Assembly (NCBI GenBank): GCA_963855995.1
Contig: OY979723.1
Coordinates: 6,322,176 to 6,386,175 of the forward strand
Source: Muricea muricata
Lineage: Eukaryota > Cnidaria > Anthozoa > Malacalcyonacea > Plexauridae
Length of the DNA stretch: 64,000 nt
Direction: 5' to 3'
Shown here: positions 49,372 to 61,872 of the stretch, piece after piece
Numbering within the stretch: the stretch's first letter is position 1
Layout: each line of letters opens with the position of its first letter
Made by a program: the position numbers and the translations under genes
The notes under the pieces: model-generated
Seen by the model: only the letters and a program-made list of their open reading frames with translations
The model's database searches: none
Told to the model about the DNA's origin: nothing

Positions 49372-50033
49372 AGTACTACCATTTGCAATCTACCGTGAAC
49401 CGTGACCAATCAAATGTTCTGTTTTATGTTAATGTGCGCATGACGTTTAGGTCGCCATCAGCCTATACTTAAGGCTTTGTAAGTGGTTGGTTATAACAAT
49501 AGAATCACAAACAATGATGACTTTTGTTTTAATAGTCCAATCACAAAGCCAGATCATTATAGGTTGGTAATTTCCCTTGACATTTAGGCGCGTAAACGTC
49601 GTGTTTTGTAATTACACGTTTGCTTGTTTTGCTCTCTTCATGTCGTTTTAAATGGATTGAACGACATTTTCAATAGTTCTTCACCATTGTGATAAGTTTT
49701 TGTCTTGCCAAGATTAATTATTTTTGTACATCAAAATATCCTAGTGCAAACTTTATCTATTTGCGTGAGCATATGCTACGAAAAACAACAATTGTCATTA
49801 CAAAACGTAACATTGATTTACCCGCCGAAACGTCAGCGGAAATAAACCTAAAACAAAGCGTTTGATTGGTCACGGTTCACGCTAGATTGCAAAAGGTAGT
49901 ATGTTTGTATAGTACAATGATTGTAAATATTTGCCGGTGCGTCAAAAGGACTTGGGAGAGTTTTCAAGCGGAAATAAACGTAAAACAAAGCGTTTGATTG
50001 ATCACGGTTCACGGTAGATTCCAAAAGGTAGTA
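49372..50033. mobile_element. 660-bp TIR element, unit 3
   Basis: Same element; left end reads GTACTACCATTTGCAATC, closest to the complement of the right end, so it is likely nearest the original. Confidence 0.7.
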
Positions 50034-50330
50034 TGTATGCATAGTGCAGTGATTGTAAATACTTGTGAATTATTGTGGAAATACTGTAACCAAATCATTG
50101 TTGTATTACTGTATCAGGGACCGGTTGTACGAACAATGAATAGCGTTATCCATCGGATAGTGATGTTTTTAAACGTTCTAATCATGCTCAGTAGTGCGAG
50201 TTCAATATCGATGCAATCATTTCTCTTTCTGCTGCATCTGGTGGATACGCTATCCCCATTTCGTACGAGTGTCCCCAGCTTATTATTATTATAACTGTGT
50301 TGAGCATAAGACTCGCTACCAATATCTGTT

Positions 50331-50396
50331 GCGCCCGATAGCTCAGTTGGTAGAGCAGCGGTCGAGAAACCCGAGGATGCGAATCTCTCTTGGGAC
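50331..50396 (+). repeat. tRNA-derived sequence, unit 3, intact A box
   Basis: Retains TAGCTCAGTTGGTAGAGC, a perfect RNA polymerase III A box; the B-box region (GATGCGAATCTC) is degenerate. This copy shows the ancestral form of the damaged unit 1 and 2 copies. Confidence 0.6.
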
Positions 50397-50586
50397 AACG
50401 AATTTTTCGTTGCTCACTACATTCTCAGGTTAATAGAAATCTGGTTTTTCATATCTTTCATCATTGATACGTCTCAAGTTAGGTATTATCCGATACATGT
50501 GTTTCGTTCAAAATTTTACTGATAGCGCATTTTACGTTCTTCAGGTTCTAGGACGAAATTTCACATCAGCTGAACGTAACAAGGTA

Positions 50587-51623
50587 CAATGGGTGGACAA
50601 AAAAAAGTGGCCCCCTCGAATTATAATACTGGTATTGGTATATATGATGTATAACAAACAATAAAGGTAACAAACAATTCATAAATATGGTATTGGTATA
50701 TATGATGTATAAGAAACAATGAAGGATAACAAACAATTCATAAATAGTCATGGTACTAAACAGATATGTGGCAAATCACATCATTTAAGCGTTAATTTTA
50801 TGTGAGAATTACACAACAAAGCAATCATTGGAAGCATAAAGAAACTGAACACATTTTTTTAAATGTAGTCAATGATATTTCAATTATGGACAGTGTGTTA
50901 AAATCTTACATAACACGAACACTTCACCAACTACAAGATGTCTATGCATTTCTCACATTGTAAAAAACATTTGTTAATATTTGGTTGGCCATCCCTTAGA
51001 TTTAATAACTGCTTTGCACCTACTCGGCATACTTTCAACAATGTTATGCAGGTATTCATCAGGCATGGAGTACCAAGCATGTTTCAGAATGTCAAAAAGC
51101 TCATCTTCGTTTTGTGGATTGCGATCTTGAGTTAAGCGATTGAGTTGACCCCATAAATTTTCAATCGGATTTAAATTCGGTGATTGGGGTTGCCAATTCA
51201 TCACTTCTATCTTCTTAATTTGAAGGTATTTTTTAGCAACGTTACAAGTGTGTTTAGGGTCGTTATCTTGTTGAAAGATAAAGCCTTCAGGGTTCAATCG
51301 ATTGGCTGATGGAACCAGATGATGAATCAAAATTTTCCGATATTCTGGCCCAGTCAAAATACCGTTTACCTGATGCAGATCGCCAACACCATTCCACGAA
51401 AAATACCCCCATACATTGAAAACAACTTTGAAACAAGTTCAGTATTTAACCGATTAATACATTTTTGAATGCTAAGTAGTAAAATTAACACTTACATAAT
51501 GTTATTTGCTATTTATCTGGATGGCACCGTGCATATTTCTGAATTGTTTTGGAACTTTTTGTCTTTTATACTCAACAACCGTATTATAATGGTGGGGGGG
51601 CACTTTTTTTTGTCCACCCACTG
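50587..51623. mobile_element. Tc1/mariner-family element, internally deleted, unit 3 only
   Basis: Inverted ends CAATGGGTGGACAAAAAAAA and its complement, flanked by TA on both sides (50585-50586 and 51624-51625). Units 1 and 2 keep the empty TA site (25324-25325 and 37442-37443, AAGGTATGTT). At 1037 bp it is shorter than full Tc1 elements. Confidence 0.92.
50974..51438 (-). pseudogene. Tc1 transposase, C-terminal DDE part
   Basis: The open frame runs FKVVFNVWGYFSWNGVG, LTGPEYRKILIHHL, IFQQDNDPKHTCNVAKKYL, WQPQSPNLNPIENLWGQL, ending GWPTKY. Second catalytic Asp in QQDNDPKHT and the Glu in NPIENLW are present. The N-terminal helix-turn-helix DNA-binding region and first Asp are missing because of the internal deletion, so it should not be active. 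Confidence 0.88.
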
Positions 51624-52010
51624 TATTTTAAAAAATTATTAGAAAAAGTAAGTATTTACAGACCAAAAAAAGGATGGTAACATGTGGCAGTTCACGCCAG
51701 ATGTTTTTCTTGTCTAGATTCCAACCGCATCGACATGTTTTAAACCAGCTAAAGATTCCTCAATATGACAGTCTTAAAGACTTACGAGATTAGTTATTGA
51801 TAGCAATACGGCATGGCACTGAAGGATTCTCTTTCTCTTAAATTCATGTTCTGGCCTGTTACTTGGTCTACATGTTCAGTAACGATCACCGAATCAATAA
51901 TGCGGGTTGTTTTTTTCGAAAAAATTAACAATGCTGTCACAACTTCAAACTTAATTTGTCAGTACAATATTTCAAAAATCTATTCTATCTTTACTGACTC
52001 TAGCATTATG

Positions 52011-53366
52011 TTAGAATATGTATTTCTTCTTAGTTAAATAATTAACAACACTTTTCTCCGCTGCAAGGCTTTTCAACGTTGCCACCTCACACGATTTACG
52101 CGAACTCTTGTTCTTAATGACGTCACATCTAACATGCGTATGATAAACATGGAAGAGTCCTGGGTCGACTACTCGAAAGACATTACATTTGCTTCTTCTT
52201 AAGAATGCTACATACAAATGGACATCTTCGAATCCCCATTCCTTCAGTGCGATGTTGAATCCTCCTACTGAATTGATATCATCACGATGTGCACATATTG
52301 CGCCATATGCACCTTTAACCCAGTATCCAAATTCTGGATCAAATGAGCCAAACATGTTCGTTGAATTTGCTTGAAAGCCAGAAATCTTTTCGTTGAAAAA
52401 TTTGAACAGCACTGGATAATATACTTGTTCTCCAGGAATAGTGTTGTCTTGACAACGTTGTAAGAACTCTGTGTTAAAAGTGAAATCAGCGTCTGCGAAG
52501 AATAACAATCTATTGTCTTTGTAGAAATCTACTGCAGCCTGCAAGGCCTGTGCTCGTGCAAACTTTCCTGGTAGATTGAGCCAAGTAAAGCTTGAATCTT
52601 TGTACGTCATGTTATATCGTTCAAATATTTTCTTGTGTTCTGTATATGATGTATTCTGTGGGAAATACACGATAAGAATGTTGATTTGTTCTTGTTTCTT
52701 TAATATATTCTCTTCAATGTTTTTCATAAATTGTTTGAAGGTTGACAATCTTCCAGCTAGTGGTGTAACAATATTGACAATCTTTTTTTCTGAGGATGTT
52801 TTCAATATTCTACTTTGTATCGCACCAAACTTTTGTCTGGATCTTGTGATATGCCTCTCTTTATTTGTGAAAATGTTTATCCTGTATTGCAGTCCACTGA
52901 TTGGTTGATCTGAAACATACCCATAATTCAAAGCCAAAAACTGTAAGTCCTCATTGTGAACATTTCTTATTTTATCTATGACCGTCGACATTATCATGTC
53001 AATCTTTATTTTTTCGTGGGGGAGTAATGGGTTTGCAACGTCTTTGTTTATTCTGAAGATTTTGTCAAAAGCGGGGAACATTGTGCTCAGTTCGACTTTC
53101 TGTTCAGAATATTTACGACGTGTGTTTTTTCCCTCTGCTATCGTATCGTGTGTTGTCTTAGATATAAAATCTTGAAGAGCATTCAGTTTGGTTTGGAGTG
53201 TTTTATAATCCTGGTTTAAAGCTTGCACTTTCTTTGATAGCAGTTGAACGCGCAGTCTGTGGAGACAGTCTGGGTGTCTTGATAGGTCAGCTGTCACTAC
53301 TTTTGTCAAAGGATTATATTCAGTTCGACAAATTTTAGAGTCTTGACTTTCTGTGCTGCTTTCTTC
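52011..53366 (-). CDS. CHPF-like CHGN catalytic exon, unit 3 (diverged)
   Basis: Same exon structure, one codon longer (LRRSK where units 1 and 2 have LRSK). The DxD is retained but reads DAD instead of DVD. Changes concentrate in the catalytic half: FTFNTEF, RCQDNTIPGEQ, GYWVKGAYGAICAH, GGFNIALKEWGFEDVH, NVFRVVDP. The N-terminal helical part has few (AEGKN, DYKTLQ, IMSTVID). The frame is intact to TAA, so it could still be functional with altered specificity, or be drifting. A Tc1 element sits about 0.4 kb downstream of its stop. Confidence 0.86.
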   Translation of the reverse strand, partial: EESSTESQDSKICRTEYNPLTKVVTADLSRHPDCLHRLRVQLLSKKVQALNQDYKTLQTKLNALQDFISKTTHDTIAEGKNTRRKYSEQKVELSTMFPAFDKIFRINKDVANPLLPHEKIKIDMIMSTVIDKIRNVHNEDLQFLALNYGYVSDQPISGLQYRINIFTNKERHITRSRQKFGAIQSRILKTSSEKKIVNIVTPLAGRLSTFKQFMKNIEENILKKQEQINILIVYFPQNTSYTEHKKIFERYNMTYKDSSFTWLNLPGKFARAQALQAAVDFYKDNRLLFFADADFTFNTEFLQRCQDNTIPGEQVYYPVLFKFFNEKISGFQANSTNMFGSFDPEFGYWVKGAYGAICAHRDDINSVGGFNIALKEWGFEDVHLYVAFLRRSKCNVFRVVDPGLFHVYHTHVRCDVIKNKSSRKSCEVATLKSLAAEKSVVNYLTKKKYIF

Positions 53367-53728
53367 CTGTTTTAAAAGAAACATATTCGAGTTATCCGTG
53401 CAGCTGGATTCTTAGAATCTACAATCTAGATCAGAACTGGAATCATTTGGGAAGAAACCTTTGTAATAAGCCTGTTGACACAAATTCACTACGAAACTCT
53501 GGCGGTGGAAAATCATCGGGATTTGCAACTGTTCACACAATATAATTGCTTCAAACTTTCATAAATATAGGGTTACGGTTTCATATTTTTAATACGTATA
53601 TGGTGGAACACAATGGGGATGTGATTAGTATTGAGCAAGTGAATATTATTGTAGACTTAGTATGGAGTAATTCAGTATTATTGTAGCATAGCTTATGTTA
53701 ACAATTTAAAATATTCATCAACTTGAAC

Positions 53729-53955
53729 ATGATCAACCAACACGTTTTAACCGTCAGGGAGAACTTGTATGCATCCGTGTTGAGCGAAAAAGCTGGTTAT
53801 AGTAAAAAGCTCATTGAAGATAATATAGATGATACAAAGTCGTTTTGGAAGACTGTGAGCAACATCCTTCTAAATCTTTCTCAACTATGATTGATAATGG
53901 CTGTCTTATATGAGAATTCCGCTGTAGCGGAGTCATTTAATAGGTTTTTTACGGT
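53729..53955 (+). pseudogene. Non-LTR RT linker fragment, unit 3
   Basis: Same fragment, two bases shorter (GGCTGTCTTATATG), and FNRFFTV at the end, closer to the family consensus than FNWFF. Confidence 0.65.
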
Positions 53956-55877
53956 GGCCCATAGAGAACATGCTCAGTGCAAATAGAATTATTGCAGTAA
54001 CTTCATTTAAACTTGCAGAAATTGTATTATTATTGCACTAATTAAAGTAAAGTTGCTGCAAGTTAAAAAATTGCAGCAAGTTAAAATGTTGCTACAAGTT
54101 GATAAAAAGTTAAAAAGCTGTTGTAAGTTAAAAAGTTGCTGCAAGTTATATTTGAAAATGTACAATGAGTTTTCGCACCATTTCGCGAGTTCGCGAATAG
54201 CGAAGCCCTGAGGCATCCACATGCAAATCGAGAGTTTTATAATGATGCTCTTATTGTGGGAAATTCTACATTCGTCATGCAAAGTACTGTCATGGTTGTG
54301 GTAAAAGTGTCAACCAAGCAAATAGGGATACAAATAGAGTTAGCGAACAAGGGGCATGAGGGCATCTACTTAGGGGAACGAAGCCGATGGCGACAATAGT
54401 TCCGTGTGCCTTCAACTTCGTCTTTGATTACTTGAACAAATGCACGACCTTCTCAGAGTTTGCTCTTAGAAAGAAAGTGATCAAAGCAAACATTTTAACA
54501 GAAAGAGAGATTGGAAAAGAATGAAATTACATGAAAAACCTGAGAAACCTGTTAACCGTATGTATACTGCTTTATAGTGACAACATAAAAGCAGAAACGT
54601 ACCTTATCTCAAAGAGATGTAAAGGAAAATTAATAAGTCGTACAGCAGAATTACTTTATTTTTGTGCTCTTGGTCAGATTATTATTTGGCTAGTATATTT
54701 AATGACTTGGTTCTTGATTCTGAAATTAAAGCAGCCATCAACTGTGTGGAGCAAGAGAGGCCGGAATATTGTCTAGTATACAAATAATGAATGTTTACGG
54801 GTGCAATGATAAGAACATTTTCATGCATTATTTCATACATTCATTTCAATGATTGAAGAATATTTTCATAAGAATGATGAAATGTTCCAATCAACGAAGA
54901 GATGCCGACTACGTATCTGCTTTTTTGCTGTCACTATAAAGCAGCATAGGTACGGTTAATCAAAATATTAACATTTCAATCAAATTATCTTGGACATTGC
55001 TTTGTTAATGGTGTTTCTTAACTGCTTTCCTTAAAAATTCGTCGTATTTTATGTTTGTTCGTATTGTTACTTGGAGAGTTACTCCTCTTTTATCAACAAG
55101 GTCATCCTCTCTTTTTGTCATAATGCCAATGTTGATTTTGACTTCGGTTGATTTCCCAGGATTTTCATGTAATTTCATTCTTCTTCCATCTCTCTTTCTG
55201 TTAAAATGTTTGCTTTGATCGCTTTCCTTCTGAGAATAAAACTCTGAGAAGGTCTTGCATTTGTTGAAGTAATCAAAGACGAAGTGGAAGGCACACGGAA
55301 CTGTTGTCACCATTGGCTTCATTCCCCTAAGTAGATGCCCTCATGCCCCTTGTTCGCTAACTCAATTTGTATCCCTATTTGCTTGGTTGACACTTTTACC
55401 ACAACCATGACAGTACTTTGCATGACGAATGTAGAATTTCCCACAATAAGAGCATCATTATAAAACTCTCGATTTGCATGTGGATGTCTCATGGCTTCGC
55501 TATACACCAACTCACGAAATGGTGCGAAAACTCATTGCACATTTTCAAATATAACTTGCAGCAACTTTTTATCTTGCAGCAACTTTTTAACTTTCAGCAA
55601 CGTTTTTTTAAACTTGCTGCAACCTTTTAACTTGCTGCAACCTTTTAACTTGCAGCAACTTTTTAGCTTACAGCAATTTTTTAAATTGTTGCAACCTTTT
55701 AAATTGTTGCAACCTTTTAACATGCTGCAACTTTTTAACTTGCAGCAACTTTTTAACTTGCAGCGACTTTTTAACTTTCTGCAACTTTGCTTCAACTACT
55801 GCAATAATAATATAATTTCTGCAAGTTTAAATGAAGTTACTGTAATAATTCTATTTGCAGCATGTCCTCTATGGGCC
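53956..55877. mobile_element. 1.9-kb foldback, unit 3
   Basis: Longer arms: extra repeats on the right, and segments lost in units 1 and 2 (CATGTGGATGTCTCATGGC near 55478; AAACTCTGAGAAGGTCTTGC near 55239) are kept. Unit 3 is closer to the original element. Confidence 0.8.
55005..55322 (-). CDS. Conserved ORF inside the foldback, unit 3
   Basis: Seven codons longer (FDYFNKCKTFSEFYSQKESD), with scattered changes (KYDEFLRKA) but no stop. An open frame through three diverged copies argues mildly for past constraint. Confidence 0.42.
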   Translation of the reverse strand: MKPMVTTVPCAFHFVFDYFNKCKTFSEFYSQKESDQSKHFNRKRDGRRMKLHENPGKSTEVKINIGIMTKREDDLVDKRGVTLQVTIRTNIKYDEFLRKAVKKHH

Positions 55878-57065
55878 ATCGTAGTTTTTCGCTCTTATTA
55901 CACGAGCTAAAGCGAGAGTCATAATTAATAATTTCGATCTGTAATTCGTTGCTAACTTGATGAATGTTATGACGTAACCGAAGATAAATTTTGGAATGTA
56001 AACGATAAAATAAAATATTCTGGGGCACGTTTCTGCCATGTATGGAAGTTGGGGACACGTTTGTGCCATATATTGTAGTCTCGTTTCCTCTGGCTTCCAA
56101 ATTTCGAACGATTTTATTATCAGAAGATCCTACCCTCTCATTATTCATGATTATTGTTACTAAATTATTTTTCCTTGTGCGCGTTTGAAGGCTTGGGTTC
56201 TAGTGTAAATAAACATGGCGGTTTCAAAGGTAGTTATTTACAAAATTCGCGCTAAAACTTTACATATTTTTTGAATAAAGGCAATTTTGAGGGATGTATT
56301 TTTTAAGTACTTACAAGCAAGATATTGAACAATTCTGATCAGTGCATTCAGGTCATATACGAGGTAAATAGATCTAACTTAAACACCACAATAGACGAAC
56401 CGATTTGTGGACTGTGAAGTGAACTGGAACGATAAGTCAGGGGGGAAATTGAAGCCAATTTAAGTCAGTTTTCTCAGTTTTTAGATGAAATATTTGACGT
56501 CAAAAATTGGAAATGAAAGCTATTAAAAAATTTTATTTGGTGTAAAAATTTTGCGACTTCAGGCGAAAGAAAAACAGCTTAAAGTTTAAAAGGAAATTGG
56601 CTGAATTCTGCAAAATTGCACTTGTTTTCGTATTTTTTAAGCATTTCGTTTTTTTCTAAAGTCCTGAATTTGTTATATTAAATGTAACTTTTTAATTGCT
56701 TTAATTTGATATACGGTCCGATCTTTGGTGTTAAGAAGTATTTCGTCTCAAAACTCACAAAAACTAGCTTGGCTTCCCATTGACTGAACTTTTATATTGA
56801 GTTGGCATTGAAGTTGTACTACAGTTCACTGATGCTGCCCACTGAGCTATAATATTCCTGGAGAACCTGCTCGTGGGTAAAAAGTGACGCCAAAAAAATG
56901 GCGGATTTTTGGTCCTTGCTGATGCCATCTCCATGACAACTGGTCCACTATTCTCATGGGAATTACCACAGACCAACCGCGATCCTAATGATTTCACAGA
57001 CGCTTTCCCCTCCCGAAAACAAGTATAAATTCTACTTTTCAAAAAACAAATTTGCAATTCAACAA

Positions 57066-57230
57066 ATGGGTCAATTTTGTCTGGTGTATGGATGCCGTCG
57101 AAGAAAGACAAGAGAAAATGCTTCTTCTCACTGTGTTATAAGATTTATCTGGATGGAAATTTGTCGTAAATATAAAGCCGTAAAACATGTATGTTTTACT
57201 ATGTCTTATTTTAAAAATGTTTTTCCATAG
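57066..57230 (+). CDS. THAP-type N-terminal exon, unit 3
   Basis: Same start with RENASSHCVIRF; still open. Confidence 0.45.
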   Translation: MGQFCLVYGCRRRKTRENASSHCVIRFIWMEICRKYKAVKHVCFTMSYFKNVFP

Positions 57231-58064
57231 TTTTACGCAGATACTTTAAACCAGTTTTACTATAAGTTAATAGCTGTTGAACTGGGTGAAGTGCAGTTTG
57301 TATAGGGAATTGCACGGTACAACACGAAATATTCAAAGTCGCTATAAAAGTAACACTGCACATCATGTATTACACAACTGTAAACTGCACCCATTTAATA
57401 GTCTGTTTCTTGCTGTAATTAAAGATGTCATAATACAAATTCCCCTTATTCTATGTGGTTGAATGTTAGCACCCATAGCATTATTGATTTCAAAGTGAAT
57501 AGCGGCAAGACATCCAGAAATTGACCACATATCAGAGTGAAACTAGGTTAAAATCCAGAGGCTACAATCTTACTATATTCTCAGCTTTGTGATTAAGAAA
57601 AGTTTCATATGTACCTGCCAGCTCTATTTATAAGGCACACCAAGTCTATGGTTAAATCCTGCTGTAGTTAGATGTGAAGATCAAGCAAAACATATAAGGA
57701 TGCTATTGCATGCATGCATGCAATTTTGCCTATTGTACACCAAAGTCTGCTAAAACCAATAAGTTGTTCTTAGTAAAGTTGTTTGCCTACAAACTGACTG
57801 TCTGTAATTATCAGAATATGTAATACAAAACCTTTAAACCAAAAAAATAATTATGGGTGTGCAAAGTTGGGGTGAGGAAAATCTAAACCAAGTTTCCAGA
57901 CCTTTCTATGAGTTACTTTGAGGGAGGGGGGGGGCATAATTTTCAATTTACTGATATAATTTCCTTGAGGGAATATGGAGCTTTTCAGCAAATACCCAAT
58001 GAAGTTTGCTGCTAATAGTACATGAAATGTTTGCCTTTATTATTGAATATTTTTTTATATTCAG

Positions 58065-58244
58065 GTAGGAAAGAGTAAGATAGAGGTATTGACAGGGGAT
58101 GAACAAAAATGCATGTCTCATGGTCCTGTGCAAATAGTATTAACAAACCAAGACAATTTTAGTGATGAAGCATCAAGTTTGTGGGAGGTTATTAGAGAGA
58201 CGTCTGACACAATGGAGAAATGTTATTTATTTGTTATATATTAA
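58065..58244 (+). CDS. Probable last exon of the THAP-transposon gene, unit 3
   Basis: Same length and frame (VGKSKIEVLTGDEQ start); no stop or indel despite the divergence of this unit. Confidence 0.45.
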   Translation, partial: VGKSKIEVLTGDEQKCMSHGPVQIVLTNQDNFSDEASSLWEVIRETSDTMEKCYLFVIY

Positions 58245-59877
58245 AAATATGCAATAGTTAATAATTACTTTTGAATATGAATAATATATATTTTAAATAT
58301 ATAAGTATGAAAGTGTAATAAAATTCATGAACTGTAGTTTGCAACTTCTTTTTCAACCAAATTGGTGATGATCAATGGAACATGGATCTAAAAAGATACA
58401 GAGAAGCTACAAGAAAATTTTACACTCAAAGGAAAGGTAATTATGCATGCATGCATGCATGTACATGAAACACACAACATTGCCATGCAGGGTTTTAGCA
58501 AGGCCAATGGGGATTGATAAAACACAATATATATGGTAATTTAGTAAAGGTATTTTAGGCCCACCTATGAATGATGAAATAAGAGGAAAATGAGAATGAG
58601 ATTCTGAAAGCAGCCATTAAAAAGTTAAACCAGCAATTGCATACCCACTCTTAGATATTCACTCCAAATATTGGTATGTATAAACTGTGCCAGTTTGATT
58701 GGATAAGGGTGTTCCTACTTAGTTATAAAACAAGTCGTAGTATATCTAACAATAGTAAACACCCCAAAGTACAAGTTTTCACAGTGATTGTACTTAGTAG
58801 CTGGTCTAAATAATTCAAAACACAATTTATACAGTAAAAAAGTGACTGCTTAAACATGAAAAGTGATGACTTGAAAGATATTAGACGAGAAAAAGCATAC
58901 AGACATCGGTAAAATTAATATACACTATACAGAAAGCCGGCAAGATCCAGTGTTTCAGTCATGGTATTAGTGTCTGTACAGAATTGGAATTTAGAAAACT
59001 TATGACTGGTTTTTGAATAAGATCTAGGTGTCTATACCATAACACCAATGTCATAATAGTCTCAGATGTAAAAGAAAATATTAAAAACATGAGAAAACAC
59101 GTACCTTCAATATGACATGAAAACTTGAAGATGCCAAAAAACAATCTTGCTCGTAAATTTTACTCGCAGACTTCTTGTCGTGTAAATGATTTATTGATCT
59201 ATAACTTGGTTTTTTTACAGGATATGGTTTATCACTTATAAAATTTTTGAAAAGAACAACGCTAATAAAGTGCTAAACCAGCTTCGTTAAAACAAAAACT
59301 TGAAAAAAGCTAATATTTTTTGTAGACAAAACCAGGGGGGTTGAAAATAGTAGCGGGCTCAATAAACGAGCCTGGTCTGTGGTAATTCGCATGAGAATAG
59401 TGGACCAGTTGTCATGGAGATGGCATCAGCAAGGACCAAAGTCGGCCATTTTTTTGGCTTCACTTGCTTAACTGAAGGAAGATAGGAGCAAGTTCTCCAG
59501 TAATATTATTATAGCTCAGTGATGCCGCCTCTGTTCTTTTATAACTCTATGGCTATAATACAAAGGCGCCATCTTGATGACGTCAACACGTTGCATAAAT
59601 TATTTTGATAAACGCTTATTTAGCGAGAGTAGTTTTATTTTTGTTGGCAAATTCCTTTGTATTCACCTGGGGTGAATTTAAATGATGATGATGATGTTAG
59701 AAATATGACTCACTCTTATCTTATTTTAATTCGTACTATGGGTTTCATAAAACTCAGAGTACGTTTTATACAATTGATAGTTCTCATTACTTGTCCCCAA
59801 AGATAAGATGATATTAAGAACACTTTTAGTCGCTCTAAGGTCGCTGTTTCTGTTTGGGAAATATTATATTTTACTTG

Positions 59878-60732
59878 TCAGTGTGGTACATATATATATA
59901 TACGTGGGTCATTAAGAATTATTAGGTCGAAACAATGTGAAATAGCTACCTCAAAGTCATGAATCCAAGAAATTGAAAAACTCTTTTGTAAGCACTGCGA
60001 GAGAGCACGTCCTTGATTCATGCACGATTCTGTTAAACTTGATATCCTTTGGAGAAGAGGTCTGCTCAATATCATTCCGGGCTGAATTACATGAACAATA
60101 TCCATGTTTGATTTCTGATATTCCACTCTTTGTGCGAGAGAATCGAGCAGTTCAGCCCGATTAAGTTCGTGTCCATAATCGTTAACCTCGGATTTCCTAG
60201 GTACTTGTGGCAGAAACACAAGCTCGTTTGAGTACTGTAATTTTTTTAAAAACGTCAGCTTGTCAATATTGACAAAGTAGTTGCTTTCAGTGAACAAAAA
60301 CCAGTTGAATTTGTTGCCGTACTGTTGACTAACATGGACTAACATTCGCAAATACGCCACGTTGTTTGGTTCTGTTTTGTTTACGCCCTCTAGGTATGCC
60401 ACTTGTCTAGAATGCAACGAAATGGTTCTTTTGGTCGTAAATAATGCGAGTTTGATATTTGTTTCTTGATGAAAGTCGTTGTAGATAATATCTGCGTTCT
60501 TTTCATCTTCCTTTGTATTAACGAGCACTCCGACTAACAGCAACGCCGAGTTTCTTTCGACTTCATGCTCTAGTGTTCGTGGCCTTTCTAGATTCCCACC
60601 AACCAAGTATCCATCTTGTCGACATGTAAAGATGTGTCGAAAAATTCTTGCTTTTGTATTTATCCAGCATCCTAGAGCTAATGCTAAGAGAAATGTAGAA
60701 ATGTAAAGTAAACTTTTTCGATTTCTTTTCAT
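59878..60732 (-). CDS. Fringe-like N-terminal exon of CHPF-like gene, unit 3, frameshifted at its 3' end
   Basis: Start MKRNRKSLLYISTFLLALAL with a clean hydrophobic anchor. The 3' end is altered: the coding TATA run at about 59889-59902 is four bases longer than in units 1 and 2, so NDPRIYMYHTDK becomes NDPRIYIYVPH and a stop. The same donor would now be used out of frame. The upstream region is of the unit 2 type. Confidence 0.75.
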   Translation of the reverse strand: MKRNRKSLLYISTFLLALALGCWINTKARIFRHIFTCRQDGYLVGGNLERPRTLEHEVERNSALLLVGVLVNTKEDEKNADIIYNDFHQETNIKLALFTTKRTISLHSRQVAYLEGVNKTEPNNVAYLRMLVHVSQQYGNKFNWFLFTESNYFVNIDKLTFLKKLQYSNELVFLPQVPRKSEVNDYGHELNRAELLDSLAQRVEYQKSNMDIVHVIQPGMILSRPLLQRISSLTESCMNQGRALSQCLQKSFSISWIHDFEVAISHCFDLIILNDPRIYIYVPH

Positions 60733-60846
60733 GATGACTTGAGCTTCTAGCGACCCCTCTGTAGAAAATTGTAAAGAATAACATTGTATTAATGATTATC
60801 TTTGATTGTATTATGTTCATCTTTGATTAGGTAAATATATAGCCCA

Positions 60847-61042
60847 GAATAGAAACAGTAGGGCCACTCGAGTCGGAACCTCTGAAGTTTGCGTCCCTCG
60901 GCATGTCTCCATTACGCATGTTGATTATGCAGGTCCTGGCGGGTAAGGAAAGAACGCGGATACGGATGCGGAACGGACCGGATTGACGGAACGGATATGA
61001 GGATAAAACGCGGAGCGGATATGAGGATAAAACGCGGAGTGG

Positions 61043-61073
<31 letters not shown>

Positions 61074-61697
61074 TGTATGTATGTATGTATGTATGTATGT
61101 ATGTATGTATGTATGTATGTATGTATGTATGTATGTATGTATGTATGTATGTATGTATGTATGTATGTATGTATGTATGTATGTATGTATGTATGTATGT
61201 ATGTATGTATGTATGTATGTATGTATGTATGTATGTATGTATGTATGTATGTATGTATGTATGTATGTATGTATGTATGTATGTATGTATGTATGTATGT
61301 ATGTATGTATGTATGTATGTATGTATGTATGTATGTATGTATGTATGTATGTATGTATGTATGTATGTATGTATGTATGTATGTATGTATGTATGTATGT
61401 ATGTATGTATGTATGTATGTATGTATGTATGTATGTATGTATGTATGTATGTATGTATGTATGTATGTATGTATGTATGTATGTATGTATGTATGTATGT
61501 ATGTATGTATGTATGTATGTATGTATGTATGTATGTATGTATGTATGTATGTATGTATGTATGTATGTATGTATGTATGTATGTATGTATGTATGTATGT
61601 ATGTATGTATGTATGTATGTATGTATGTATGTATGTATGTATGTATGTATGTATGTATGTATGTATGTATGTACGTACGTACGTACGTACGTACGTA

Positions 61698-61765
<68 letters not shown>

Positions 61766-61872
61766 GGCCAGTCAATTGCCTTTTCTGCCCAATAGGAACA
61801 CTGAACTGGCTGTTCCGCCGTTATTCTGGCCAGGGACACGATGCACTGCTTAGTGGCCCTATTGTTTATTCC
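60847..61872. mobile_element. TIR element carrying (ATGT)n and (TA)n arrays, unit 3
   Basis: Same ends as the unit 2 element; two copies of the 24-bp unit, then a 630-bp ATGT tract, a short ACGT tract and a TA tract. Confidence 0.6.
61045..61672. repeat. (ATGT)n array, about 157 perfect copies
   Basis: An uninterrupted tetranucleotide run, followed by six or so GTAC copies (61671-61697) and (TA)n (61700-61759). The long Tyr-Val-Cys-Met and Tyr-Ile-His-Thr readings are artefacts. Confidence 0.97.

Larger units (their letters stand above)
56840..59521. mobile_element. 2.7-kb THAP-encoding transposon, unit 3
   Basis: Target duplications ATGCTGCC / ATGCCGCC. Lacks the 366-bp segment present in units 1 and 2; the junction reads TATATCTAACAATAGTAAAC (58741-58760). 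Confidence 0.65.

Noticed and set aside
50331..50396. Functional tRNA gene
   Set aside because: Only the A box is good; the B box and acceptor pairing are degenerate and the same sequence is decayed in the other units.
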